Shown: positions 12,573 to 24,606 of the stretch, in pieces
Position numbering within the stretch: position 1 is the stretch's first letter
Layout: every line of letters begins with the position of its first letter
Assembly (NCBI GenBank): GCA_037953625.1
Contig: CM075653.1
Span: forward strand, 3,844,001 to 3,908,000
Length of the DNA stretch: 64,000 nucleotides
From: Crotalaria pallida
Taxonomy: Eukaryota; Streptophyta; Magnoliopsida; Fabales; Fabaceae
Reading direction: 5' to 3'
Translations under genes and position numbers: made by a program
Notes under the pieces: model-generated
The model's database searches: none
What the model was told of the DNA's origin: nothing
The model's input: only the letters and a program-made list of their open reading frames with translations

Positions 12573-14141
12573 ATGTTAGTAAAAAACTCCACTGATATCA
12601 ACACTCTGCTAGGGTTCTCATCTTCTCAAGCTGGAACTGCTACTATTTCCTCCGTCCAAGAGGAAGACTTGAAAGCCAGAAGTACAAAAAAGATTAAGAC
12701 AATGGGAGAAGGCTCCTCTACTTCATCTCCAATGGAAGAATGCTCTGTGAGTGAAGGGGCTGTTAAGTGCAATAAATCTTCTCCTAAAGGATCCTATAAA
12801 GACTCTCTTCTGAAATCGGTGGGAGGAGGTTCTGATTGGGATACTCTTGAAGGAGAGGAAGAAGACTTAATTGAGAACAAGTGGTACAAAGATCATGTTG
12901 ATGAAGAGAATGAAAACCAATTTGATCCCTGCCCTGAAATTGAGGTTTCCAAAGAGGAGTTTGATGAATGGTGCAAACCTTGGAAGAATTCTCTCATTGT
13001 GAGTGTGCTGGGCAAAAGGATCAATCCCAAGGTTTTAGAAAATAAGCTTCAAAGAAGCTGGGCTAAGGAGGGTGCGATTAAGATCATCGACATGCCTAAA
13101 GGGTATTTTCTAGTGCAATTCATTGCTGAATCTGACTACAAGCATGCTCTCTATGAAGGTCCGTGGAAGGTAGCAGATCACTATCTTATAGTTCAACGGT
13201 GGCGGCCTCTCTTCAGGCAATGTGAACAGAAAGTGACTAAGATTGCGGTCTGGGTCCGTATCCCAAATCTTGATCTAGAGCTCTATAATTTTAACTTCCT
13301 TCATCGGATAGGAAACAAAATAGGCACAATGCTAAAAATAGATCACACGACGTCAATCCATTCTAGAGCAAGGTTCGCTAGAATTTGCGTTGAAGTTGAT
13401 CTAAGAAAACAACTTGTCCCAAAGGTAAAAGCGTTTGGCATGGAAATCAAGCTTGAATATGAAGGTTTGCATCTGATTTGCTTTCATTGCGGAAAATATG
13501 GTCATAAGGTTGATTACTGCCCTGACAAATTGGTTGAGAAAGAAGCCTTGGAACAGCCATCTCTGACTACTGTCGTGCCCACCCCGGTGACTGATACGGC
13601 GGAGCTCCACCAGCAGGGTCCTCATAACGGTAACTCGACGGAGGTGATCAACTCCAAACCAGATATGGAATCTTGCATTAATGATGAGCATAATATCAGC
13701 ACTGATGTAATCCAAATTGATTCGCCTTCTCATGTGAAATCATAAACTTCCCATTTTGGGCCTTGGATGATGGTGCAACAGATGCCAAGATATAAAAAGA
13801 GACCTGCTCTAAAAAATCAGTATAGTTATCCCAATGAGAAATTTTCGGGATCAAGATTTGATGCTCTTTCAGATGATAATATTGTTTCTAGTCACGTGAT
13901 TGAAGAGGCTATTCCTAAGGAAAATACTTCTAATGAGAAGAATAGCGATATGGGCCCCACCACCATGCAAAAATCTGTAACTAGGATTCGTAACCCTCTT
14001 GCTGGACGTAATCCTCAGCAAAAAGGCAGCAAGTCTTCTCAATCTTCTTCTTTTGCTAAAAAGGGCCCGCAAAAACATAAAATAAATAAGGAAGGAAGTT
14101 TTAATAAACATGATTCCCAGGTGATGGAGGGTAACAGTGGG
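12573..14141 (+). pseudogene. LINE ORF1, 5' part (DUF4283, zinc knuckle)
   Basis: Starts at ATG 12573. The N-terminus is acidic and Ser-rich. Then comes a DUF4283 RNA-binding type domain (ENKLQRSWAKEGAIKIIDMP through FARICVEVDLRK) and a zf-CCHC_4 knuckle CFHCGKYGHKVDYC. A TAA at 13743-13745 interrupts the frame; the same frame resumes at once with a conserved-looking GPWMMVQQMPRYKK and stays open to 14141, where the LTR element sits. The protein is expected to bind LINE RNA in the ribonucleoprotein. The remaining ORF1 lies at 22811-22904 and 26269-26498. Confidence 0.9.
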
Positions 14142-14613
14142 TGTAACACCCAGCTTTTATTTATAAATATCACTCAAAAAGTTTAATAATAAAAATGGGG
14201 AACTTAAAATTTCCTTTCATAAATCAAGTTTACACATGAAATTTGGGTGTTTCCAATTACACTATGGGTAGCACAAACAAATAAAGTTTTCCTTCTTTCC
14301 AATTCTTCCACTGCGACACTCTGATCCTCAAGCTCCTTGACTTTCACCTAAAATGTTAACCACATAAGGGTGAGACCTTTTCACAACACATTGAATTAGA
14401 AGATAGTAAAAAGCACATAATAACAACTTAAGCATCATAATCAAATCAAGCTATGAATAACAAAATGCTTCCCATTAACAAATTATTCAGTAACAACACA
14501 TTTTCCTTTGTATTCTGTACATCACCTCAAGCCAGAGGTCAATGAAACAAACATAATCATCATAATTCATTTTTCTTTTCTTCATTTCATTCTTAAGATG
14601 AACCTCATCTCAT

Positions 14614-15161
14614 TGTACTTCACCTCCACGCCGGAAGGTACCTCATACAATTTGGCCTAAAATATATTCCTTAATTAAGTTATGTGCCCCTCAGGTCAGA
14701 GGTCAGCACCCTTTTTACTTTATTTCATTTTGGTGTCCCTCAGGTCAGAGGTCAACACTTAAACATATTAATTCATTTTCCATTTCATTTTTAAGATATA
14801 TCTCTTAGCATTGTACTTCACCTCCACACTGGAAGGTACCTCATACAATTTGGGCCTATGGGTACTTCACCTCCACACCGAAAGGTACCTCATACCATTG
14901 TACTTCACCTCCACACCGGAAGGTACCTCATACAAATTGGCCAATGGGTACTTCACCACCACACCGGAAGGTACCTCATACCATTGTACTTCACCTCCAC
15001 AACAGGAAGGTACCTCATACGGTTTGGCCTATGGGTACTTCACCTCCACACCGGAAGGTACCTCATACCATTGTACTTCACCTCCACACCGGAAGGTACC
15101 TCATACAATTTGGCCTGATGGTACTTCACCTCCACACCGGAAGGTACCTCATACCACCACA
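14614..15161. repeat. Minisatellite inside the LTR
   Basis: About ten tandem copies of a 38-43 bp unit with core TACTTCACCTCCACACCGGA and AGGTACCTCATAC, separated by CATTG or ATTTGGCCTATGGG variants. Open frames here are by-products of the repeat period. The same array is in the right LTR at 20557-21104. Confidence 0.92.
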
Positions 15162-16447
15162 TATGTTATTCATATAGATAATAATATTAAAGCATCACCA
15201 TACACATTTGCACTTAGTTTATTTCCGAACATTCATATTTTTCTTTTCATCACATGTCATTATAGTACCAATAATCATAACCATTGACCGAGTATTCACA
15301 TATCAATTCACCTCTGAAAATTACCATTATAGCAATTATCCAGCCTTGTCATACATTTAGCATCACACTATACTTTTAGTTACACATAGTCATTTTATTC
15401 CCATTTATACCTTTGCCAGTTCATTCCATAACTATATCATTAAAAATTCACTTATAACACATCATCACTCATGTAGTGGACCTAATACTTTTATCAGACA
15501 ACAATTAACATCAATCAATTCGACATACTCAGGTATGCCTCAGAGTACTTTAATATAAGTCAACTCCCTAGGGTTCTTCACTTCCTACATTACCAACATA
15601 CATAAACGGGGTTTTTTAACAAATTTATGACATTAAATTAAATTATTAAATTAAATCAACATACATTCAATTCTTCTTAAACCAACTTATAACTGGTGCT
15701 ATTTTGCTACCCACAACCCAATTCAACTACTTAGCCCAAATCCTATTATATACCCCAACTATCCCTAACTCAAAGTGTGGAAAAGAGACTCCCCTTACCT
15801 TAGAGAGGGAGAGAGCCCACACAAAGTTCCAAGGACACCAAATCTACACCGGATCTACCTTGCTTCCCGTACTCTAGACCGATCTCCACTCCGTTCTTCA
15901 AGATTGGAGGAGAGAGAAAGGGAACCCTGGATGAGAGAGAAAGCTTCATGAAGGGTGAGAAGGCCACCAAAGGAGGAAGTGAAGGTAAATTATGAGGAAA
16001 ATGATGAACCTCATGTGTGGATGTTTACAATGGTGGATTTGGATGGTGTATGGTGGTTTTGTGTAGAGGAGAGAGAAAGCCATGGAGATGGGAGAGAAGG
16101 AGGACCTCCATGAGAGGAAGAGAAGAAGAAAAAGAGGAAGGAGAAGAGGAGCTTGACATGAAGGAAGAAGTGAAGATGATCTTTGGGGTGAGGAAAGAAA
16201 GAAAGGGGTCGTATGGGAGGGGAGAAGGGAGAAGGTGGGTTGAAGAAGAAGGAAAGGATGAGGGAGGAAGAGAGATACGTATAAAATGAGGAAGAGAGAG
16301 GGAGGGTTTTTGTTTTTATTTTTTTGGTTGGAGGAAGATGTGTGGTGGAGAATTAAAGAGGGAAGGAAAAGATTCTTTTTGTGTGGTAGGGAGGAGCCAC
16401 ACGCATACCACTTTCTCTCTTTCTTTTTTTTTGCATCAGACCTGAAA

Positions 16448-16722
16448 TAATCGATTACTTTCTCAAAGTAATCCATTATTTTGACAAAATAATCAATTAC
16501 TTCCTCCAATTAATCGATTATTTTTGCAGCATCATACAATCACCAGAGCACTGGTAATCGATTACTGTGCCTGAGTAATCCATTACTTTGCCCAAGTAAT
16601 CGATTACTTTGCCCAAGTAATCCATTACTTTGCCCAACTAATCAATTACTTTTAATGCAACTTTTGTATGATTTCACCAGAGAGTATGTAATCGATTACA
16701 CCCTGCAGGTAATCGATTACTC
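16448..16722. repeat. Array of TAATCGATTAC palindromes in the LTR
   Basis: Roughly eleven exact or one-off copies of the palindrome TAATCGATTA, spaced 15-25 bp apart, many linked by CTTTGCCCAAG. Read in element orientation they lie about 140-415 bp from the LTR start, in the U3 region. The same array recurs at 22391-22664. Confidence 0.88.
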
Positions 16723-16863
16723 CTCTAAAAACTCCTATTTTTGACAAATTCTAACCCTAAGACACTACCCTTAACTCCTATCCATGACTTTTATATGGTT
16801 TTTATCATAAATTCTAGCTTAGGTTTTCCTAATTAACTTGGAATTAAATTTTGGGATGTTACA

Positions 16864-16877
16864 ATTCTCCCCCACTT
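16864..16877 (-). other. Polypurine tract of the LARD-like element
   Basis: On the minus strand AAGTGGGGGAGAAT lies immediately before the TGTAACATCCC start of the 3' LTR. Confidence 0.88.
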
Positions 16878-19800
16878 ATTGGAATTTCGTCCCCGAAATT
16901 CCGCTCACAATCCTTAATTGGAGAACCATCCCTGAAAAGGTTTTCTAAGCTACGCAACTAACTCATCTTAGGTCTACTCCCCCACTTGGGATTGGCATAC
17001 CATTCAACATGAATGTGCCACAATACTCTTGGGATTTCTAAGGTCAACATTGAGGAGTGCCGACTAAGGTTTAATTTGGGTCAACCTCTAGACTACGACT
17101 CTAACAGATTTCTAAGGTTAGTAGGCTTCCCTTCGGAATTCCTACTTCGAAGATTGGTATGGGCACTAATACGTTCTAGATACTATTACCTTATGGGGTG
17201 ATTTATACTCTAACTCCAAATCTACTACTTATATCTTAGACCTAAACTCTAATCAAACACATCCATCATTCATACAAACATAAATCATATATGCATCAAT
17301 CAAGGGTCAAACATTCACAACAGCAGTCCACAACATCTTACACCTTAACCTAAACACGACTCGACTTGGATTTCTTCCTAGCTATTCCTTGCCTAACTTA
17401 GGACTAACACTTACCTCTACAAACACATACACAAATACCATCACATATTTTAAAAAGCGTTTGTAAAAGGTTTTTGCATAGCTTGCAGCCAAAATTCCTT
17501 TTATAAATTCAATTTTCCCAAAGTTTTTGAAGAATTGGAAGATATCATCCCTGAACATAATATAACAGTATGGTAAATTCTCAAGTCAATTCAGAGTTCA
17601 TTAGATTCACTTTTGACCCTGTGACCACTTTGTAAAAGATTTGTAATGGTCGGGGTGAACCTATGTCAAATCCATTTAAAATAGCAAACAACTCCAATCG
17701 GCTTCAAAATTTGATGGGACATCACTTAAACTCAGCCCGTGGTTATGTAAAATTGTCAAACCGACTAGAGCACCTTAAATTCATTTTGCTTTAAAAATGA
17801 TAACTTGCTCCAATTGGCTTGAAGTATTACATGAAACAAAGATTCCACTTTGGGGTGTTTAAGCCAAATTTTCCAAGTCAAACAAAATCCTAAACCCAAA
17901 AACTTAGTTTCTCATTTCATGTAAACACCCTGGTTACCCAAAAACACTTAACCACAAACACATACGTCTTTTAAAACCTTTGGTTTGAAAAATCACTAGG
18001 TATGGGGATTTTGAAATTTAAGAAGAAGATCCCATACTAGTGGAGCACTTAGAAAGCAATGGCACATTTATAGAAACAATTTCTTTCGCAACTTAGGTTC
18101 CTCTCTTGATGAGGAACAATTACTTTCATATGAAAATTCACTAAAACTTTTAAATCATGCACCTTACCATGATGAGCTACCTTCATCTAATTTCATAAGA
18201 TCCTAGATGAAGGAGTGACAAATCACTCAAGATAGATAAACTCAAAGAAAGGGGGAATGTGCCTTGGACTTGAAAAATTCAGTTTTTAATTCGTCTTCAA
18301 AAGTTAAAACAATTACATTCCCTTTTTATCTCAAGTTTAAAAGATCGAGTTTTCATTCCGAATTGATTTGAGTCGCATAAGAGGGGTTCCTATTTGATCG
18401 ATGTGTGACTTGGTTACCACAATTAAGTTAATTCACTAATCGATCACTTAGAAATCCTTGTTTTTCTTTCTAGTTCTTGAAAATTTGTTGTGCGATCTCA
18501 CGATCCATTTAGAATGATTGTGGTTCGGTGCAAAACTTTTGAAATTCATTTTAGACACTCACAAGCATCAAGTAAAAACTTCACTTGGCACAAAGACATA
18601 TCAAGCACACATATCAACCAAACACACACAAACAAAATTCAGTTTCATCTAGAACACAATTTTCAAGAACAACACTTTTAGCCAATGCTTAGTGGAAAGT
18701 AATTTGGGATTTCATATATGAAGAGAGAAATGGAAAAGTTATTAATCCCAAATCGTTTAAAAACATTTTCAAAAGTTTAGGTTCACTTCCACATAACATA
18801 GACTTTTTCATATATACCTATGCACTACCAATGATGTAACCAAAAGTGAGGTAAGAACTTCTACGTTGAATTTTAACCGCATCCTCGATACCTCTTTTCG
18901 TTACAAAATTTTATTATAGAAACTCGGGGTTCAAATCCAATCATTAGAAGCTTCAACTTGACTTTCTATTAATATTAAAGTCACCGGAATCGAATTAGTG
19001 GTGGAATCAACCATGAGTTCAATAAATATATTTTTTGTTGTTTTTATGGATTTTAGTCTAACCGACGCCGACTGAGTCATTCGGATAGATTATAATCTAG
19101 TAGTAATTCATTTTTATTCTCATGATTCCACTTCTAATTTTGTCCACTTACTTTAACACTACACCATTCCACATGTAAGCATATTTCGAGAACCCATTGG
19201 ATTGAATTCAAACCACTTCTTAATTTGGACAAAAAGTTTGTTTTTATCTTTAAGTCAAATTAATATGATTCGGTGGTTTGAATCCGATCTATTAGTTCCC
19301 GATGCCTATTTTCATTTGATGCCACAACCACTTGAATCAAGTTTAGTTACAGAACCGCTTAATAATTTAATATAAACATTATTTTTCGTTCTCTTGAATA
19401 CTAATCAAATCAACATGACCTTAATCACTTGGTTGGATTAGTATGCGAGATTCATAATTTACTTATTCAATGCGATTCCATTTCTAATCCCGATTCAATT
19501 ATTTTGACACCAAATTACTCAACAAACAAACATTAAGATCACACACAAGCACTTAGCAAAGCACTCAAGCATAAAAGAATTAACACATAAGTTTTATACA
19601 CAGGAGATCCATTGCTAATTCACGATGATGCACGAACTTCTAGATTTTCGACGACATCGCCTCCCGATAAATGCAACATCGGATTGGCCAGTTCCAATAC
19701 TACATTTCATCAGTGGTCATAGCCTTCGCTATCTAGCTTAAGTTTATGTACTTCATTATTAATTAGCAAGATTTCCTTTGTAAGAAACTTTAAATTTTAA

Positions 19801-20068
19801 TTAACTCAACTTAGACTTTGCATCCCTTAAACAATAATCAATTGCACCTTTGAAGTTTTTCTACTTACAAACGTGCCATACTTATAGGATGTAGTTCTTT
19901 GAATTCCCTAAGGGATCCGGCTTAGGTTCCCAAAGAATCACATTCTATTCTCTTTTACTATCAAACATTTTCACTTAAAAGGGTCTCACCTCTATGGAAG
20001 AAGCTTGAGACGAGAGTGTTCGCAGCGAGATCGAGACCACTTTCCCTCAGGTCGGAAAGGAAGGAACT
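16878..20068 (-). other. Noncoding interior of the LARD-like element
   Basis: About 3.2 kb without recognisable gag, protease, RT or integrase on either strand; the longest open frames are about 60 residues and not protein-like. The PPT-side end contains GGAATTTCGGGGACGAAATT (minus strand), shared with the element ending at 45863. Confidence 0.8.
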
Positions 20069-20080
20069 GCTCTGATACCA
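20069..20080 (-). other. Primer binding site of the LARD-like element
   Basis: Minus strand TGGTATCAGAGC, complementary to initiator tRNA-Met, four bases (TTTA) inside the 5' LTR. Confidence 0.88.
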
Positions 20081-20084
20081 TAAA

Positions 20085-22805
20085 TGTAACACCCAGCTTT
20101 TATTTAAAAATATCACTCAAAAAGTTTAATAATAAAAATGGGGAACTTAAAATTTCCTTTCATAAATCAAGTTTACACATGAAATTTGGGTGTTTCCAAT
20201 TACACTATGGGTAGCACAAACAAATAAAGTTTTCCTTCTTTCCAATTCTTCCACTACGACACTCTGATCCTCAAGCTCCTTGACTTTCACCTAAAATGTT
20301 AACCACATAAGGGTGAGACCTTTTCACAACACATTGAATTAGAAGATAGTAAAAAGCACATAATAGCAACTTAAGCATCATAATCAAAACAAGCTATGAA
20401 TAACAAAATGCTTCCCATTAACAAATTATTCAGTAACAACACATTTTCCTTTGTATTCTGTACATCACCTCAAGCCAGAGGTCAATGAAACAAACATAAT
20501 CATCATAATTCATTTTTCTTTTCTTCATTTCATTCTTAAGATGAACCTCATCTCATTGTACTTCACCTCCACGCCGGAAGGTACCTCATACAATTTGGCC
20601 TAAAATATATTCCTTAATTAAGTTATGTGCCCCTCAGGTCAGAGGTCAGCACCCTTTTTACTTTATTTCATTTTGGTGTCCCTCAGGTCAGAGGTCAACA
20701 CTTAAACATATTAATTCATTTTCCATTTCATTTTTAAGATATATCTCTTAGCATTGTACTTCACCTCCACACTGGAAGGTACCTCATACAATTTGGGCCT
20801 ATGGGTACTTCACCTCCACACCGAAAGGTACCTCATACCATTGTACTTCACCTCCACACCGGAAGGTACCTCATACAAATTGACCAATGGGTACTTCACC
20901 TCCACACCGGAAGGTACCTCATACCATTGTACTTCACCTCCACAACAGGAAGGTACCTCATACGGTTTGGCCTATGGGTACTTCACCTCCACACCGGAAG
21001 GTACCTCATACCATTATACTTCACCTCCACACCGGAAGGTACCTCATACAATTTGGCCTGATGGTACTTCACCTCCACACCGGAAGGTACCTCATACCAC
21101 CACATATGTTATTCATATAGATAATAATATTAAAGCATCACCATACACATTTGCACTTAGTTTATTTCCGAACATTCATATTTTTCTTTTCATCACATGT
21201 CATTATAGTACCAATAATCATAACCATTGACCGAGTATTCACATATCAATTCACCTCTGAAAATTAGCATTTATAGCAATTATCCAGCCTTGTCATACAT
21301 TTAGCATCACACTATACTTTTAGTTACACATAGTCATTTTATTCCCATTTATACCTTTGCCAGTTCATTCCATAACTATATCATTAAAAATTCACTTATA
21401 ACACATCATCACTCATGTAGTGGACCTAATACTTTTATCAGACAACAATTAACATCAATCAATTCGACATACTCAGGTATGCCTCAGAGTACTTTAATAT
21501 AAGTCAACTCCCTAGGGTTCTTCACTTCCTACATTACCAACATACATAAACGGGGTTTTTAACAAATTTATGACATTAACTTAAATTATTAAATTAAATC
21601 AACATACATTCAATTCTTCTTAAACCAACTTATAACTGGTGCTATTTTGCTACCCACAACCCAATTCAACTACTTAGCCCAAATCCTATTATATACCCCA
21701 ACTATCCCTAACTCAAAGTGTGGAAAAGAGACTCCCCTTACCTTAGAGAGGGAAAGAGCCCACACAAAGCTCCAAGGACACCAAATCTACACCGGATCTA
21801 CCTTGCTTCCCGTACTCTAGACCGATCTCCACTCCGTTCTTCAAGATTGGAGGAGAGAGAAAGGGAACCCTAGATGAGAGAGAAAGCTTCATGAAGGGTG
21901 AGAAGGCCACCAAAGGAGGAAGTGAAGGTAAATTATGAGGAAAATGATGAAACTCATGTGTGGAGGTTTACAATGGTGGATTTGGGTGGTGTATGGTGGT
22001 TTTGTGTAGAGGAGAGAGAAAGCCATGGAGATGGGAGAGAAGTAGGACCTCCATGAGAGGAAGAGAAGAAGAAAAAGAGGAAGGAGAAGAGGATCTTGAC
22101 ATGAAGGAAGAAGTGAAGATGATCTTTGGGGTGAGGAAAGAAAGAAAGGGGTCGTATGGGAGGGGAGAAGGGAGAAGGTGGGTTGAAGAAGAAGGAAAGG
22201 ATGAGGGAGGAAGAGAGATACGTATAAAATGAGGAAGAGAGAGGGAGGGTTTTTGTTTTTATTGTTTTGGTTGGAGGAAGATGTGTGGTGGAGAATTAAA
22301 GAGGGAAGGAAAAGATTCTTTTTGTGTGGTAGGGAGGAGCCACACGCATACCACTTTCTCTCTTTCTTTTTTTTTGCATCAGACCTGAAATAATCGATTA
22401 CTTTCTCAAAGTAATCCATTATTTTGACAAAATAATCGATTACTTCCTCCAATTAATCGATTATTTTGCAGCATCATACAATCACCAGAGCACTGGTAAT
22501 CGATTACTGTGCCTGAGTAATCCATTACTTTGCCCAAGTAATCCATTACTTTTCCCAAGTAATCCATTACTTTGCCCAAGTAATCAATTACTTTTAATGC
22601 AACTTTTGTATGATTTCACCAGAGAGTATGTAATCGATTACACCCTGCAGGTAATCGATTACTCCTCTAAAAACTCCTATTTTTGACAAATTCTAACCCT
22701 AAGACACTACCCTTAACTCCTATCCATGACTTTTATATGGTTTTTATCATAAATTCTAGCTTAGGTTTTCCTAATTAACTTGGAATTAAATTTTGGGATG
22801 TTACA
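20085..22805 (-). repeat. 5' LTR of the LARD-like element (right copy)
   Basis: 2721 bp, aligning end to end with 14142-16863 with only scattered substitutions and single-base indels. It carries the same minisatellite (20557-21104) and ATCGAT array (22391-22664). Confidence 0.93.
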
Positions 22806-22810
22806 GTGGG

Positions 22811-22904
22811 GCTGTTTTATTGGATGAAGAATCTCGCAGTATCAGAAAGGAGAAAGAGAAGGTGGTCCTGCATGACATGCAAATAATCCAGAAATTAAAT
22901 AGTA
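22811..22904 (+). pseudogene. LINE ORF1, middle fragment
   Basis: A 94 bp piece of ORF1 between the two insertions, reading AVLLDEESRSIRKEKEK and on to QIIQKLN in the frame expected after leaving out the LTR element and one GTGGG. It is interrupted at 22905 by the CACTA element. Confidence 0.85.
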
Positions 22905-22919
22905 CACTACTAGAAAATA

Positions 22920-23500
22920 AGGTTTTGAAATCGGGGTTTTAAAATCGATCGTTGTAAAGCCGATTTAAAAAAAAACGCGGTGGCAATTTTGTAAATAAAA
23001 TCTAACTTTTGAAATCGGTCGTTAAACAACCGATTTCGTAAGTATTTTTTATTTTTTATAAATTTTTAACTTTTTATCTTTTGAAATCGGTCAAAATGAC
23101 TGATTTCGTAAGTATTTTTTCTTTTTTTAAATTTTTAATTTTTTATCTTTTAAAATCGGTCAAAACGACCGATTTCGTAAGTATTTTTTTCTTTTGTTAA
23201 ATTTTTAATTTTTTATCTTTTAAAATCGGTCAAAATGACCGATTTGGTAAGTATTTTTTCTTTTTTTTTTGATTTTTAATTTTTTATCTTTTAAAATCGG
23301 TCAAAACGACCGATTTCGTAAGTATTTTTTCATTTTTTTTTAATTTTTAATTTCTTATCTTTTAAAATCGGCCAAAACGACCGATTTCGTAAGTATTTTT
23401 GAAATCGGTCACTGTTGACCGAGTTTGAATGTAGAAATGCGGTGGCATTTTTGTAAATAAAAGTTGATTATTAAAATCGGTCACTGCTGACCGAGTTTGA
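22920..23500. repeat. 5' subterminal repeat array of the CACTA element
   Basis: Five or more tandem copies of a unit of about 65-73 bp, each containing an inverted pair AAATCGGTCAAAA(C/T)GACCGATTT followed by CGTAAGTATTTTT and a T/A-rich spacer. Such repeats are the usual transposase binding sites of CACTA elements. Confidence 0.85.
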
Positions 23501-24000
23501 AAGTGTTTATCATTCTTATATTTTTTCACTCTCCACCCAGCAAACCCTAAGTATTTCCCCATCCATCTCCATTGATCTCAACTTCTTCTTCTTTCCAAGC
23601 TTTCGAACTCATTCTCTGGACCCATCCCTCCCTCATGGTTCAAGCTATCTCTATTTCCCTCTCACCATCGCGAGTCTCTCTGCTTCTCTCTCACCATCAC
23701 CGCCACCGCACTGCCCTCACCGTCGAGCTCGTCCCATCTCCTTCCGCCACCACCCCGTCTTGTTTTGGGTTCGAACAATTCGAACCAGTCCTCCTTTGAC
23801 TGTGCTCGTTTCTCATTGACCGTGCTTCCAGGTTTGTTCTCCATTTTCGTTTGTAATTAATTCCTCACCTCAAATCCTATTTTCTGATTTTATTTGGTAC
23901 TCCTTCAATCATGCTTGTGTTGAAGTTAGGGTTCCTATTTTTTTTTATTTCCCATTTCTGATTATACTCAAGCTGATTTTATTTTATTTTCCCCAAACAG

Positions 24001-24071
24001 GCTACAATCGGTATTGATTTTCTATCAAAAACTATGTATCTTGAAGACCGAACTGTTCGGCTCCAGTTGTG
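24001..24071 (+). pseudogene. Captured exon of a RABH1 (Rab6-type) small GTPase
   Basis: After a pyrimidine-rich stretch and CAG acceptor, the exon reads [20 protein letters not shown] then LQLW, the Rab6/RABH1 switch I to strand beta-3 segment, and ends at a GTAAGA donor in the same place as a normal Rab6 exon boundary. Only this exon is recognisable; the P-loop and later G motifs are absent, so no functional GTPase can be made. The exon with intron edges shows capture from genomic DNA rather than cDNA. Confidence 0.85.
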
Positions 24072-24606
24072 GTAAGATGTGGCATGATCATCTTTGTAAT
24101 TTTTAATGAAAGAGGGAAGGGGATCATGATGGTATTAGAGAAAATATGGAAGTGGGAAGATTAGATTTTTTTATTCATACAAAAAGGTTAGATTTTTGCT
24201 GAATTTGTTAAAATTATTTGAGAAAACCTTCGGGTTTCTCTCTCTCTCTCTCTTAAATTATGTTTTATTGAATTCTGGTCAATGACTGTGGTGTTTGATT
24301 TAGAAAGCAAGACCCACCTTTTGTTTACTTAAAACAACTGAAGAAAATTGTATGAACTGTTAAATGTGAGGGGAGAAAAAAGGGCCAGAAATTGAAGCAT
24401 TTTCAGCAAACGAAAATGGGGTTTTTTTGTTACTGTGACTGAGTCCGAGAACATGGGAGCTTAGTCCCCAGAATTTTGTAACTTTGTGACTTTGAAACTT
24501 CATTATATGGTGGATTTGTCTGATCTGATCTTTCATATGTACTGATAATTGTACTTTCTTCAACATAATTGTCTGATCTGATCTGATTTCGCTTTTCTCT
24601 GTTAAG

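Larger units (their letters stand above)
14142..16863 (-). repeat. 3' LTR of the LARD-like element (left copy)
   Basis: Starts TGTAACACCCAGC and ends GGGATGTTACA on the plus strand. Contains a minisatellite (14614-15161), a purine-rich low-complexity block (about 15900-16330) and an ATCGAT palindrome array (16448-16722). Confidence 0.93.
14142..22805 (-). mobile_element. Non-autonomous LTR retrotransposon with giant LTRs (LARD-like, Ty3/gypsy-related)
   Basis: Inserted into LINE ORF1 with a 5 bp target duplication GTGGG (14137-14141 and 22806-22810). The LTRs are 2722 and 2721 bp, TG...CA, and look about 98-99% identical by eye, so the insertion is recent. PBS and PPT place it on the minus strand. 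The 3.2 kb interior has no gag or pol. Long LTRs, a noncoding interior and intact PBS/PPT fit the LARD class, which must borrow proteins from a relative. The PPT-proximal sequence resembles that of the element at 39441-45863, which does carry a Ty3/gypsy gag fragment. Confidence 0.92.

Noticed and set aside
14614..15161. CRISPR-like regular repeats
   Set aside because: Unit and spacer are both repeated, the window is plant nuclear DNA, and the array lies inside an LTR.
14811..15287. Several overlapping open frames with repeated TSTPEGTSY-like peptides (also 20754-21230)
   Set aside because: They are by-products of the minisatellite period inside the LTR; three frames are open at once and none has independent support.
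15946..16509. A 187-residue minus-strand frame present in both giant LTRs (also 21889-22452)
   Set aside because: Low-complexity Ser/Leu/Pro translation of a purine-rich tract, within duplicated LTR sequence; being open in both copies reflects recent LTR identity, not selection.
23572..23844. Open frames at the start of the CACTA interior on both strands
   Set aside because: Ser/His/Pro-rich, open on both strands, and more like a captured 5' UTR than a coding exon.
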